From NCBI GenBank assembly GCA_963696875.1, contig CAVOLQ010000002.1:496001-560000 (forward strand): a stretch of 64,000 nt of DNA, in the 5' to 3' direction. The notes beneath the pieces are model-generated. The model was not told the origin of the DNA, ran no database searches, and saw nothing but the letters and a program-made list of their open reading frames with translations. Positions 17,921 through 28,357 of this stretch are shown here, one piece after another. Position numbers and translations under genes: made by a program. Source of the DNA: Albibacterium sp963696875 (lineage in GTDB: Bacteria; Bacteroidota; Bacteroidia; Sphingobacteriales; Sphingobacteriaceae). Position 1 is the first letter of the stretch; the number at the start of each line of letters is the position of its first letter.

Positions 17921-19816
17921 TTAATTTAGTGAATAGTTGTTGTTAACTTTTTTTACTTTTCCTACATCCAACAGTTTGCGTAGCGTCTCGATCTTCGTTT
18001 CTTCTTCACCGAGTGAGATTTCGTCGATAAGCTCGTGCAAATTTCTTGTCCCTTCTGCAAGTATTTTTATTATATCCGTCTGGATGGCTTTTTCTAAGTT
18101 TTTGTGTTTACTTTTTGATTGGAGACAGTGATCACAAATTCCGCATTCTTCAGAATCAAAATCATCAAAATAAGCCAATAGCATTTTACTTCTGCAATCC
18201 TCAGTCTTTAAATAGCTAAATACAGATTCAATCTGCATTTGCATAATTTCCTTTCTTTCTCGAATATAAGTATGGTCGATCTGAAGATTTGTGGTATCTA
18301 TTCTAGATTGTAAAAATTGAATTTGCGGCTTATCTGTTTGCTGTAAATAGCTTAGCACTTCAAATTCATGCAACTTCTGTAAACCTTTGACCACAGAAGG
18401 GTAGGAAACTCTCATTTTCTTTGCTATATCATTCTCATCTATTTCTACAAAATGGTCAAAAGCGGAGCCATAGGCTCTTAAAATTGTCTTAATTAAAGGG
18501 TCTAAACTTGCATTCTCTACCTGGAAATGATAAAGCTCTGAAGCGCTTATCTCAAACTGCAACCGCGAGGGCAAATAGATGTTTTCAGATAAACTTATCC
18601 ATTCATCATGCTCAAGAAACTTTAGGGCGTGAATAGTTTTCTTCGGGTGAAGCTGATATCGTTGACAAAAATCTGCAAGATCAAAGTCGAGCGTAAGAAA
18701 TTGACCAGCGCCGTATGCCAATTGATAGTAATTTCCTAAGTGAAAGTAAACTTGTGCAATTTCTTTTGCAGTGGGGAAACTCAATTCGAAATTATTCTTC
18801 AATTTTATTCGATCGGCTTCATGATAAAGTAAAACAGTATAAGCTTTTTCTTCATCTCGTCCTGCACGACCGGCTTCTTGGTAATAAGCTTCTAAAGAAT
18901 CGGGCAAATCTAGGTGAATTACGAAGCGTACATCTGGTTTATCAATACCCATTCCAAAAGCATTGGTGGCCACAATGATAGGTGTTTTATTAACCTTCCA
19001 GGCTTCTTGCTTTCTTGCCCGATCTATTGCATTTAAACCGGCATGATAAAAATCGGCGTTTATAGAATTTAAGGATAGAAAGCGGGCTACTTCCTGTGTT
19101 TCTCTCCTATTTCGAACGTATATAATCCCCGATCCATTCACCTTTTTTATAATTCTTAAAAGTCGGCCCATTTTATTGTCTTCATACAGAGCCATATACG
19201 CTAAATTCCCTCGAAAGAAGCTCTTTTTGTAAAAACGACTTTTTGATGGTTTAAATAAGAGCTTTTCTTGAATATCAATCACCACCCGAGCGATTGCGGT
19301 CGCTGTTAATGCAATTACTGGCACCTTAGGATGAAGCCCCCTTAAGGATGCGACGTGCAGGTAGGCGGGTCTGAAATCATAACCCCAATGGGAAATGCAA
19401 TGCGCTTCATCAACGGCAAATAAATTGACATTCATATACCGAATCCTTTCACGTACCAATTCACTTAACAAACGCTCTGGAGACAAATAGAGAAATTTTG
19501 TCCGCCCATAAATACAATTATCTAAAGCTATATCAATTTCGCGCTTACTCATTCCTGAGAATATTGCTATGGCTTCAATGCCACGCGAACGCAAATTTTC
19601 CACCTGATCCTTCATTAAGGCAATTAAAGGGGTCACTACAATGCAAATTCCTTCTTTCGCTAATGCTGGGATTTGAAAACACAGTGATTTTCCTCCTCCC
19701 GTAGGGAGAAGAGCCAGGGTATCCTCGCCCTCTAAGACAGCATTAATAATGGTTTCCTGGAGTGGTCGAAACTCTGGATATTGCCAATATTTCTGTAATA
19801 GTTCATGTATTGTCAT
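17921..19816 (-). CDS. recQ: ATP-dependent DNA helicase RecQ, short form without HRDC
   Basis: About 631 residues from ATG 19814-19816 (MTIHELLQKYW); the 16 upstream codons overlap comEC. Superfamily 2 helicase motifs are present: Q-motif (FRPLQ), Walker A (LLPTGGGKS), DEAH (VDEAHCISHWG), and motif VI (QEAGRAGRD). The RecQ-Ct Zn-binding Cys set is CRSK...CGICDHC, followed by a winged-helix region. The chain then ends with a short helical segment, with no HRDC domain as in E. coli RecQ. It unwinds 3'-tailed DNA in recombination and fork repair. Gene neighbour comEC ends 14 bp upstream. Confidence 0.93.
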   Translation of the reverse strand: MTIHELLQKYWQYPEFRPLQETIINAVLEGEDTLALLPTGGGKSLCFQIPALAKEGICIVVTPLIALMKDQVENLRSRGIEAIAIFSGMSKREIDIALDNCIYGRTKFLYLSPERLLSELVRERIRYMNVNLFAVDEAHCISHWGYDFRPAYLHVASLRGLHPKVPVIALTATAIARVVIDIQEKLLFKPSKSRFYKKSFFRGNLAYMALYEDNKMGRLLRIIKKVNGSGIIYVRNRRETQEVARFLSLNSINADFYHAGLNAIDRARKQEAWKVNKTPIIVATNAFGMGIDKPDVRFVIHLDLPDSLEAYYQEAGRAGRDEEKAYTVLLYHEADRIKLKNNFELSFPTAKEIAQVYFHLGNYYQLAYGAGQFLTLDFDLADFCQRYQLHPKKTIHALKFLEHDEWISLSENIYLPSRLQFEISASELYHFQVENASLDPLIKTILRAYGSAFDHFVEIDENDIAKKMRVSYPSVVKGLQKLHEFEVLSYLQQTDKPQIQFLQSRIDTTNLQIDHTYIRERKEIMQMQIESVFSYLKTEDCRSKMLLAYFDDFDSEECGICDHCLQSKSKHKNLEKAIQTDIIKILAEGTRNLHELIDEISLGEEETKIETLRKLLDVGKVKKVNNNYSLN

Positions 19817-19829
19817 CGCTCTTAAATAC

Positions 19830-21918
19830 TCACCAAACATAAGCAAAATTATCTTTGAGAACATAAAAAGGGATGGATAGCTTTTCCGCTTCTTTTACAT
19901 AGCGTTCAACGTTTTTGTCAGAATTTGAGCCATCGATAATTAATTTATTAAAGGAAATATTTTTACGAATAGTTTGTAAGTCAGCTTTGACGTTATTTCT
20001 AATCAGTAGCAAATCTGCAGCTAAGAATTTTTCTGTGGATTGATTTTTATCATATATTACAATACGCCTATCCATTAACTGAATAATATTTTTTTCAATT
20101 AATAAATTCGTAGAACGAAAAGAATCCGGGTAAATTATTTCTTTGATTTTATCCTTTCCTTTTTCAAGTTTAATATTTTCTAGAAGGTAAGAATAGCCTT
20201 TCGTTGCCGTAAATAATGAATCGGCATACAGAATATATTCTCCTTTTTTAAAGATAGCAATAGCTAGATTCCTATTCACATTATGGAATCGAAATTCCAC
20301 TTTATTCTTTGTGTATATAAATTCTTGCAAGGTTAAAGTCGACAATGCAATTACCGCAATCATACTCACATAAAGCAATTGCTTTTTCTTTAATGTAAGC
20401 GCAAAAACGAGACTTAAAATTATGATATAAATAAAAATTACTTGCCAAGAACTTAGAGAAGACCCTGTCAGTGCAGCAAAGGGAAGCTGAGCAAAATACT
20501 CTAAAGTATTTTTAGAGAACAATGTCAGTTTCTCTAGAGTTGCCCCAATGAAGCTCGATAAAAAGCCGCTTGGAACAACTAATAACACAAATCCTAAGTA
20601 AACAATCAAGGTCGCCGGAAAAATAATAAATAGATTTGCAGGCAGAAAGTACAGAGGAAAGTTATTGAAATAATACATTACCAAAGGAAAAGTAATAAGC
20701 TGGGCGGAAATTGAAAGTGCACTATAATTCCATAACTCTCTTAATACACGGTTTCTAATAATGAAAACATCTCTTAAAATGGGGTATAAGTAGATAATGG
20801 CAATTACCGCTAAATAAGATAGCTGAAAGCCGATGTTCATGATAAATTTTGGATTAAAGATTAAAAGCATTAATGCCGAAGCCGCAATAGTATTGTATAT
20901 ATTCCCATCTTTTACAAAATGTAGTGCTACTAAAGTAAAGCTGATCATAATCGCTGCCCTTAGTACTGGTGGCGAAAATCCAGTGATTAAGGCATAGAGC
21001 CACACTAATAAAATCAGAACGATTCCTTTAATAAATTTCATTCTTAAATTAATATTCATCCAAAAAAGGAGCGCCGAAAAAACAGCAAATACAATTCCGA
21101 CATGCAATCCTGAAACTGATAAAACATGCACTGTTCCTGTATCGGTAAAGATTCTCGCAACTTCTTCGTCCATATCCTGTCGAGATCCCAATACCAGGGC
21201 TGACACTATAGAAAAAGCACTTTTGTCTTTCAAATACGTTTCGAACTTCCCAATCATCCGCTGTCGAAAAACAATAGCTTGATAAAGCAATGCATTCCCT
21301 TTCTTATTACCAATTTTTTTCAAGTCTTCTTTTTCAACAAAGGCGGTATGCCATATATCGTTATTTGACAAAAACGCTTTATAATCAAACTGACCTGGAT
21401 TATAAGGAGGAGAAACTTCTGAGTAATCTTTTACGATCACCAATTCGTCGCCATAATTAAATTCATTGTTAAGTGAGTCTACTCTTAAATTTATGAGCAA
21501 TAAGCCATTCATCTTGCTTTGTTTCGTATTGTTAATCCCATTTTTTATCTTCAATTGAAAACGTAGATAGCGTCCGGTGTATAAAGGTTCTTCATTAACA
21601 ACTCCGATCAGTGCTTCTGTCTCAAAGTGGCTAAAATGACTCTTTTGAATTTTAGGGTTATTCTCCCATTGCAGTATCGCATCCCATACAAAACATTCCG
21701 AAGTAGAAAAGAATTCCCAGATAGAATAAAGATCGCTCCCATTTTAATAAAAAATGGATAAGTATAAATAATAGAAAAGCAGCAGATAAAAGGCCTAACC
21801 CTATTTTGTACCATTCCATACTTGGTTCAAACCAAATGCCCCACAATATTCCCGATACAAAAAATAATAAGATGCGAACAAATGGAATATGTCCTCGATA
21901 AATATGCTTGTTAATCAA
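19830..21918 (-). pseudogene. comEC: ComEC/Rec2-family DNA-uptake channel, frameshifted as sequenced
   Basis: Two frames together make one ComEC protein. The N-terminal part (21658-21918) has the membrane segments of the DUF4131 region, and the remainder (19830 to about 21690) has the OB-fold (RVDSLNNEFNYGDELVIV) and the competence transmembrane domain (SALVLGSRQDMDEEVARIF, VSGLHVGIVFAVF). The break is at the plus-strand A4 run 21690-21693. Removing one A merges the frames into GMFVWDAILQWENNP. The C-terminal MBL-like domain seen in Firmicutes is absent, as is usual in Bacteroidota. The start appears to be TTG at 21918, but that end is uncertain. ComEC moves single-stranded DNA across the inner membrane in transformation. 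Confidence 0.85.
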
Positions 21919-21978
21919 AACAAATATGTTTTAATAGCTTCCATAATTAACCACATTAAGTGATATTAACGTTTCGCT

Positions 21979-24030
21979 TCAAACCTGAATTCTAAACTGT
22001 AGTCGAATATCGGATTTCATTTTACCCTCTATTTTATCTAGTCCCGAGCCGATACCGTGTTGGCCATATAAAAAGCTTGCATAACGAAACCATACATCTA
22101 TTTTAGGGCTTATTTTATACCTTATATTTCCATAAAACCGCATTCCCTTATTTGCATAGGCCGGTAATGAATAAGCATATAACACATCACTTTCATAGGC
22201 ATATACTCTTGAATCATAGCTTGCTGTATTAAATACGGCAAACCGAACATTACCTGAAAAAGTACTTGATAAGGGTTTATAAATTACGTCTTGATATGCC
22301 ATAAAACCCATTTCATTCTTCTCATTTTCCTTTATGTAGTTTGTAAATTCAATCCGGCTTCTAAAAGAAATATTTTCCATCCAAGAGTATTTCATTTCCC
22401 CTCTTATTTGATGCTTTAACACATTTTCAAGAATATTAACTGGAGTATCGAAAGTGGAGTTTTCCTGCTTTTTTCGAAATCTGTAGCGTACACTTGCTTC
22501 AGTCTTTTTATCAAGTGCGTAAGTGAATAAAGAGAATAGATCATAACCATAAGAAGGGGCATCTACTCGGAACTTCAACCAAGGGAATTTAAAGTAATCT
22601 GTATAAAATGTCCATGACATTTTGCGGTTGGGAGACCATTGCAATCCTGAATAAAATCCTTTTTCATTTTTGGCTTCGCTATTTTCTGAAAAGGCTTGAT
22701 TATAAAATGAAAAATATTCTTTCTGATAAGATCGATACAATAGAACCAAAGAGAGATCATGTGAAATTGTGCTAATTAATCCCATAACGCTAGCTATTCC
22801 CCCAAGTTAAATTATGAGCAATTTCTCCAAATGTATAGGTTCCTCCAAACGTATAATCGTAATAAAAACTTGCGCTTGTTAACTGATTTCCATTGAAATT
22901 AAATTGATTATATAAACGTGGGTTGGGGATCATTTCTTTATTGAAATACGTTTGATAAGCATTGACTCCTAGATTTAATTTATCTAGCTTATATTTAAAA
23001 TCTAATCCATAAAGCAATTGACCTATAGATCCTCTGTTTTTAACCTGGAGTTGCCGTACGATGGTAGCCGAAGAGGATCAGGAAATGCACTGAATGTTTC
23101 GTTCTCAGCACTAATGTCGCATCCAATTTTTTATAAGATAGAAAAGGTGTGATTGCCAATCCTGTTAAATCGATACGTTCCAGCCATTCCTCTTAAAAAT
23201 AACACTTCATTTGTAGATGTATAAGGCCTCACTCCTACCCCTTGGCGAGGAATATTTTGTAAAAGGGAGCCTTTTCCGAAACTTAATCCCGACCATAAAT
23301 TTAAGCCTTGACCTATCTGAAGGGAATAGTCTCCTAAAACGAGGTTCTTGACTCTACCAACTTCATAAAAGTGAACGCTGGCAAAATAAAAGTCAAAACC
23401 GCGCTTTTGGGTTTCTTTGAAAGTTCTCACCCGCATCTTTTTTCATATTTAGGGAAATTTGAAAACGTTTGGGCAATTGGTACCGGATCGAATGAAATAA
23501 CGATCAGAATTTCCAAGGTAACGAGATTGATCAGAATCTTTTGAGCGCGAATAACCTTCCGACAATTGCAACATCCTTCCATACCTCAACATTAAATCAT
23601 GCTTTCCTTCACTAATGATGTCTTTAAGCTTAATATCCTCAAAGGGTCGAGGGGTAAAAATGGTGATGAACGGAAGTATTCTTTCCACTGTAAGAAAATC
23701 AAAACCATCGATGGCCTGGATTTCGTAAAGTGATATGGACTTTTCCCGCTATTTCACGGTAATTAAGTAAATTTTCAACATGCAAAGGAAGAAAGAAATG
23801 GCAGTTCTTTTAATTCGTCACCGTTTGTTTTATTTAAATCGATCGGAAATTGATGGTAAAATGATAGTCTTGTCAGCAATTTGGTCATAGTCGTAATTTT
23901 CCCCCAATTCTTTCATCGCCAACTCTTCTATTAATTGTTCGATGAGCAGCTCATTATTTTCTTGTTGTGCAAAACAAAAGCTACCACAAAAGACAGAAAC
24001 TAGGATTAGGAATTTTTTGGAAAAATACAT
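21979..24030 (-). pseudogene. ComEA-like HHH protein with an outer-membrane barrel, frameshifted as sequenced
   Basis: Five colinear frame pieces (24030-23830, about 23830-23690 untracked, 23688-23449, 23436-23131, 23017-22790, 22785-21979) reconstruct a protein of roughly 680 residues. It has a signal peptide ending CFAQ and a short acidic helix (LLIEQLIEELA). Next is a helix-hairpin-helix region readable as NYREIAGK and YEIQAIDGFDF once single extra bases are removed near 23765-23690. A long beta-barrel follows, with GDYSLQIGQGLNLWSGLSFGKG and C-terminal RLQFRIQV. The HHH pattern matches ComEA-type DNA-binding repeats. At least five or six frameshifts occur. It sits next to comEC. Whether the frameshifts are real is doubtful (see findings). 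Confidence 0.7.
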
Positions 24031-24818
24031 AGGACAATGTTATTTGCGGAGATACACCTAATCGAGGGTGCAGAATTACGGCTACATCAAATAAAAAGTT
24101 TTGATAGTCCAATCCGAAGCCAGCATATTGTTGAAAGTGATTAAAGGACGTCCCCCCTCGTAATTTTAAGTATTGCGCTAATGAGTACTCTATACCCACG
24201 TTCGCATCAAAATTTTCGGTTAATGTATAAACTCCATCGATACTTATTAAAACCTGGTCATTCATCTGATAACTGTTTCCTAACCAGTCATAGGACGGGA
24301 TCTTATTATAACTTTTTGTTTTAAAGTTAAAATGACCGGGATTTTCAATATGGGCACCGATTATCCATCGTTCTATAAAAACGTATTGAATTCCAAATTC
24401 AACAGAAAATGCAGAATTAGAACCATAATTTGGAATTTGAAGTTGATGGTAATTGACAGTCGTAGCCATTGCTAACCGGGGGCCAAAGTCTCGTGAAATG
24501 CTTAATCCAGACTTTAAATTGCTATAGACCTTTGGGATTCCGTAATTGTTGATTGAATATCCTAATACGCCAAAGCGTATTGGTAGAACAAACAATACAG
24601 ATTGTGATCTAATATCTGTATCCAAAAAAGGTTTTTCGAAAGATAAACTTAGAATAGGGGATTGAAAATACGCAACTCCTGCCTGGTTGCTTACTAAACT
24701 ATAAATATCTCGTAAAGCAGTTCCTGTATTCCCCATTCCTGCAAACCGTGCTCCCGAAATTTACCTGCCCTCTAGCATTAATGGAGAGCAACAACAAAAG
24801 TAACACTCTGTAATACAT
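23981..24818 (-). pseudogene. PorV/UPF0164-like outer-membrane barrel, frameshifted near the N-terminus
   Basis: ATG at 24816-24818 starts a signal peptide (MYYRVLLLLLLSINARGQ), then a one-base insertion near 24757-24760 moves the frame; removing a T restores GARFAGMGNTGTALRDIYSLVSNQAG. That is the N-terminal block of the PorV/UPF0164-like outer-membrane barrels. The rest (251 residues) is strand-rich with the end motif SPQITLSYVF. A second frameshift is likely near the C-terminus, where the frame overruns into the HHH gene's start by about 50 bp. Function unknown. It precedes the HHH gene on the same strand and probably belongs to the same transcript. Confidence 0.65.
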
Positions 24819-24893
24819 TCCCTTAAAATACTAATAACTCTTTCAACAACCTAATTTAAACTTTCAAGTTTCCACTTAGGATAAATTATTTCC

Positions 24894-24912
24894 TAACTTT
24901 GGCCTATATTTG
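24894..24912 (+). promoter_or_regulatory. Two overlapping Bacteroidota-type -7 boxes
   Basis: TAACTTTG (24894-24901) and TATATTTG (24905-24912) both fit TAnnTTTG. The second ends only 5 bp before the ATG at 24918, which would leave a very short or absent leader. No clear TTG -33 box. Confidence 0.35.
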
Positions 24913-24917
24913 CGTCA

Positions 24918-26790
24918 ATGTCAAAAACACTTTTAATACTACTCAGATATTACCTTGTCTGGATTGTACTATTTTTCATGGAACGTTTATTTTTCGTTTT
25001 ATTTTTTACGAAATATTTCTGTGAACGTATCTGAGTTTTTTCTATTCGTTTATGGACTCAGAATGGATGCTTCTATGGCTGCGTATATACTGTACTCTCC
25101 CCCTGCTTTTTTTAATTATCCAGTGGATTTATCCATCTTTTAAAATGCCAGTTTTTCTTCTAAAAGTGTATTCCATGGCCATTTTATTTCTAAGTGCACT
25201 TATAATGGTTGTGAATTTAAATATTTACCAAGAATGGGGGTCTAAATTACCTTATAGGGCCATTTCAACATTTATTGATTATCCTTATGAAGCATATATT
25301 TCTGCATCATCTTCCGCATTTTTTCTTGCCATTCATTTTATTTTTGATGACGCTGATGGTGGGGTGGTTTTTATTAAACAAAGTTTTTCAGCTTTCAATA
25401 ACGATCGAAAAGAGTAAGTGGTATTCCAAAGTCTCCATTAGCTTACTGCTTTGCGGTGTTTTATTTTTATAATAAGAAGTGGTTGGCAGACTTTACCCCT
25501 CTTAAACCCCAGTATGGCCTATTTTTCTCTAAACCTATATTAAATCATGCTGCTGTTAACACCGAAATGGAACTTATTAAGTGATTTTCTACACAGTAAG
25601 GATTCCGATCTCAAAAACCCTTTTGGAAAGATGAAAGACAAGGCTGCTGAACAGCTCATTTCTCCTTATTTTAATTCCTATTCAAATCCTGTTTCTGTAC
25701 TCAACCAAGAAAAACCCAATGTAGTCCTTATCATTTTAGAAAGTTTTACTGCTGACTTAATAGAAGGCTTAGGCGGAGAAGCAGGCGTAGCTCCTAATTT
25801 CGAAAAATTAATACAAGACGGTGTTTTATTTACTAATATTTATGCTACCAGTGATAGAACTGATAAGGGATTTATCGCTATTATGAGTGCATTTTTCCAT
25901 CTCAAGCGACGAAAAGCATTATCAAAAACGTCAACGAATTGGAGAAGCTCCCAGGTATTAGTCAAAATTTTCTAGAAAATGGATATAAAACTTCCTTCTT
26001 TCATGGTGGCGAAAGCGCATTTTATAATATAAAATCTTATAGTTTCAGCCACGGCACTGAGGAAGTCATTGATCATAACAATTTCCCTCTGAAAGATGTA
26101 ATGTCTAAATGGGGAGCACATGATCATCTTGTGTATTCGAAAAGCAAGTCGTTACTTGAATCATAGTCCTCGACCATTTTTTTTCAACTCTTTTAACTCT
26201 TACAATTTATTGTCCTTTCGGCCTCCTGGGCCTCCTTCTAAATTCGGTTCTAAAAGTTTTGGCTCACTATTTCGGAGCACTGCCTTTTATATCAATTTCA
26301 GCCCTTTTTTGCCTACTTAAATCATGCAAAACAAACAGATTGGTATAAAAACACGCTTTTCGTTATCACCGCCGATCATGGACACCGATTACCATTAGAA
26401 AAATGGGACAGCCAACACCCGAACCGCTATCGAATTCCTCTCCTATTATTCGGCGACGTAATAAAGAAAGATTTCCGCGGCAAAAGAATAGATAAAATTG
26501 GAGGTCAAACTGACTTAGCAAGTACCCTATTACACCAACTAAACATGAATTCTAAGAACTTTTATTGGAGCAAAGATTTACTTGATCCTAATTCTCCTTC
26601 TTTTGCTTTTTTTACATGGAATAATGGTTTTGGCCTTGTTCACTTGGAACAAAGTTTATCTTTTGACAATGTTGGTAACCAAATAATTTATCTAAAAGAT
26701 CAAGGCATAGAAGACTCAACAAATCAATCGCTTAAATCAATTGGACAAGCTTACTTACAGGAGACTTATAGGCAATACTTAAACTATTAA
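24918..26790 (+). pseudogene. LTA-synthase-like sulfatase (phosphoglycerol-transferase type), multiply frameshifted as sequenced
   Basis: Frame pieces from ATG 24918 to the stop at 26790 form one protein of about 620 residues. An N-terminal membrane half (MERLFFVLFFTKYF, GLRMDASMAAYI, LPFILFLMTLMVGWFLL) includes the EWGSK block typical of Bacteroidota members. A periplasmic alkaline-phosphatase-superfamily half follows, with LIILESFTADLIEGLGG (metal-site Glu), SDRTDKG (catalytic Thr region), FFHGGESAFYN, and VITADHGHR (metal-site Asp-His). It would transfer phosphoglycerol- or phosphoethanolamine-like groups. At least seven frame changes are needed, and each one I resolved in the first 500 bp is a +1. 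It is divergent from the barrel gene and converges on the Nudix gene. Confidence 0.75.
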
Positions 26791-27222
26791 ATTTTGTTTT
26801 TTACATGTTTCCAAGCCTGTTGATCCATTTCAAAATAAAAATCTTGGACCTTTAGTTTATTAATAGAGACCCATTGGAATGATTGGGTCGAATTATTCTC
26901 TATATCAATATTTTGCGTCCTTAAAATCTTCAATAACTTCATTGAAACTTTTTACCTTGTAATAAACCCCAATCACTTGACTATTATCAAAGGCAGAAGC
27001 TACAAAAGTATCCGTAACGTGAAGCAACTCTTCAACTTCAATCAGCAAATTACATTCCTCCCTAAATTCTCGGATTAACCCATCTGGCAAACTCTCCCCT
27101 AAACACAATCCGCCGCCTGGAAATTTTGTAAACGACAATCCTTTATAAGTTTCATTACTTATTAAAATTTCTTGACGTTCATTGACCAAGACCCCATATA
27201 CACGGATACTGAAATGCTCCAT
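26787..27222 (-). pseudogene. Nudix-domain hydrolase, frameshifted near the C-terminus as sequenced
   Basis: The intact first frame (27222 down to about 26905) has the Nudix box as GGGLCLGESLPDGLIREFREEC (Nudix glutamates present). The chain then stops at DAKY. Removing one A from the A-run near 26909-26912 restores NIDIENNSTQSFQWVSINKL and runs to a stop at 26787-26789, giving about 144 residues, normal for the family. Substrate unknown; such enzymes remove nucleoside diphosphates linked to other moieties. The ATG overlaps the stop of the CDF gene by one base (TAATG), so it is translationally coupled. Confidence 0.78.
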
Positions 27223-28229
27223 TAATTCTTTTTATTATAACTTTTTCGGCCCTCATTCTCAAAGTGCTTCTTGTTACTCGTAACAATCTTTAGGTCCCAT
27301 TCTATATTCTTTGTTTTATTCTCAGAGCGAATAGGACAATTTTTAACGCGACAATAATGGCAACATTGTGGAATACATGGGTCAGCATGAATAAAAAGTT
27401 CAGTTTTGATATTAGCATTTTGGTTCACTAACTCGTCAATCCTAGATACCTCATCATGTACTTGAATCAAATTGAAATAATTCGGTAATGTAACGTGACA
27501 ATCCACGTGAAGTTCGGGGCCATAGCGTTGAGTTCGTAAATTATGAATATCAATCCACGCGTCTTTTCTGTTATTTTGAAGAATCTCAACTATTTTACTA
27601 ACTATTTCAACATCAGACTCATCCATTAACCCACCTACAGACTTCCTTAATATTTTATAACCACTATAAAAAATAAACAAGCCTAACCCAAGTGAAAGTA
27701 GGGTATCGATCAATACTATTTTGGTAAAATAAAATAGGCTAAGTCCTACTAATAAGCCTAGTGTGCTGTAGGCGTCAGTTTGTAAATGCTTTCCATCTGC
27801 ATATAGAGTAATGGAATTAAAAATTTTACTTTTTTTAATTAAATACCTTCCTAGTATGAAATTAATCAAGCCAGTAATTGCCACAATACCCATACCATCT
27901 AAGATCTGATGTATTTCGACAGGATGAAAGATGTTATAAATTGCCTTTATTACAATTAACAATCCGGCAATTAATATTAACCCCCCCTCAAGAAATGCCG
28001 AGAAAAATTCTACCTTACCATGTCCATAAGGATGGTTTTCATCTTTTGGTTTCGATGCGAGATAAATACTATAAAATGCGAAACAACTAGCCGTTACATT
28101 TACTATACTTTCGAAGGCATCGGTAAGTATAGCATTAGAATGGGTCATTGTGTAGGCAACGAATTTGCCCCCCATTAAAACAATACTGGTAACCAACGAA
28201 AGGATGATAATATTTTTTTGGCTTTTCAC
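27222..28229 (-). CDS. Cation diffusion facilitator transporter with a Cys-rich tail
   Basis: A 335-residue membrane protein with six hydrophobic segments. TM2 carries LTDAFESIVN and TM5 ADGKHLQTDAYSTLG (HxxxD metal site), as in CDF exporters of Zn, Fe or Mn. The basic loop HPYGHGKVEFFSA is typical. A cytoplasmic ferredoxin-like domain follows (VEILQNNRKDAWIDIHNLRTQR), then a C-terminal extension with five cysteines (residues about 290-310: DPCIPQCCHYCRVKNCPI). That tail resembles a metal-binding site found in other Bacteroidota members. Metal specificity is not predicted. Confidence 0.9.
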   Translation of the reverse strand: MKSQKNIIILSLVTSIVLMGGKFVAYTMTHSNAILTDAFESIVNVTASCFAFYSIYLASKPKDENHPYGHGKVEFFSAFLEGGLILIAGLLIVIKAIYNIFHPVEIHQILDGMGIVAITGLINFILGRYLIKKSKIFNSITLYADGKHLQTDAYSTLGLLVGLSLFYFTKIVLIDTLLSLGLGLFIFYSGYKILRKSVGGLMDESDVEIVSKIVEILQNNRKDAWIDIHNLRTQRYGPELHVDCHVTLPNYFNLIQVHDEVSRIDELVNQNANIKTELFIHADPCIPQCCHYCRVKNCPIRSENKTKNIEWDLKIVTSNKKHFENEGRKSYNKKN

Positions 28230-28344
28230 AATTTGATAATTTATATTAAAACTATAAAGGAAAGAATGATTACAAATGTAAATCGATGTTGTAAATTTTT
28301 AATAAAATTTTACATTTATTACTAAAATATCATATATAACGTGT

Positions 28345-28352
28345 TATATTTG
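28345..28352 (+). promoter_or_regulatory. -7 box of the aminotransferase gene
   Basis: TATATTTG at 28345-28352, fitting TAnnTTTG. The ATG at 28358 is only 5 bp further, so the transcript would be nearly leaderless. No clear -33 TTG at the right spacing. Confidence 0.4.
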
Positions 28353-28357
28353 TCATA

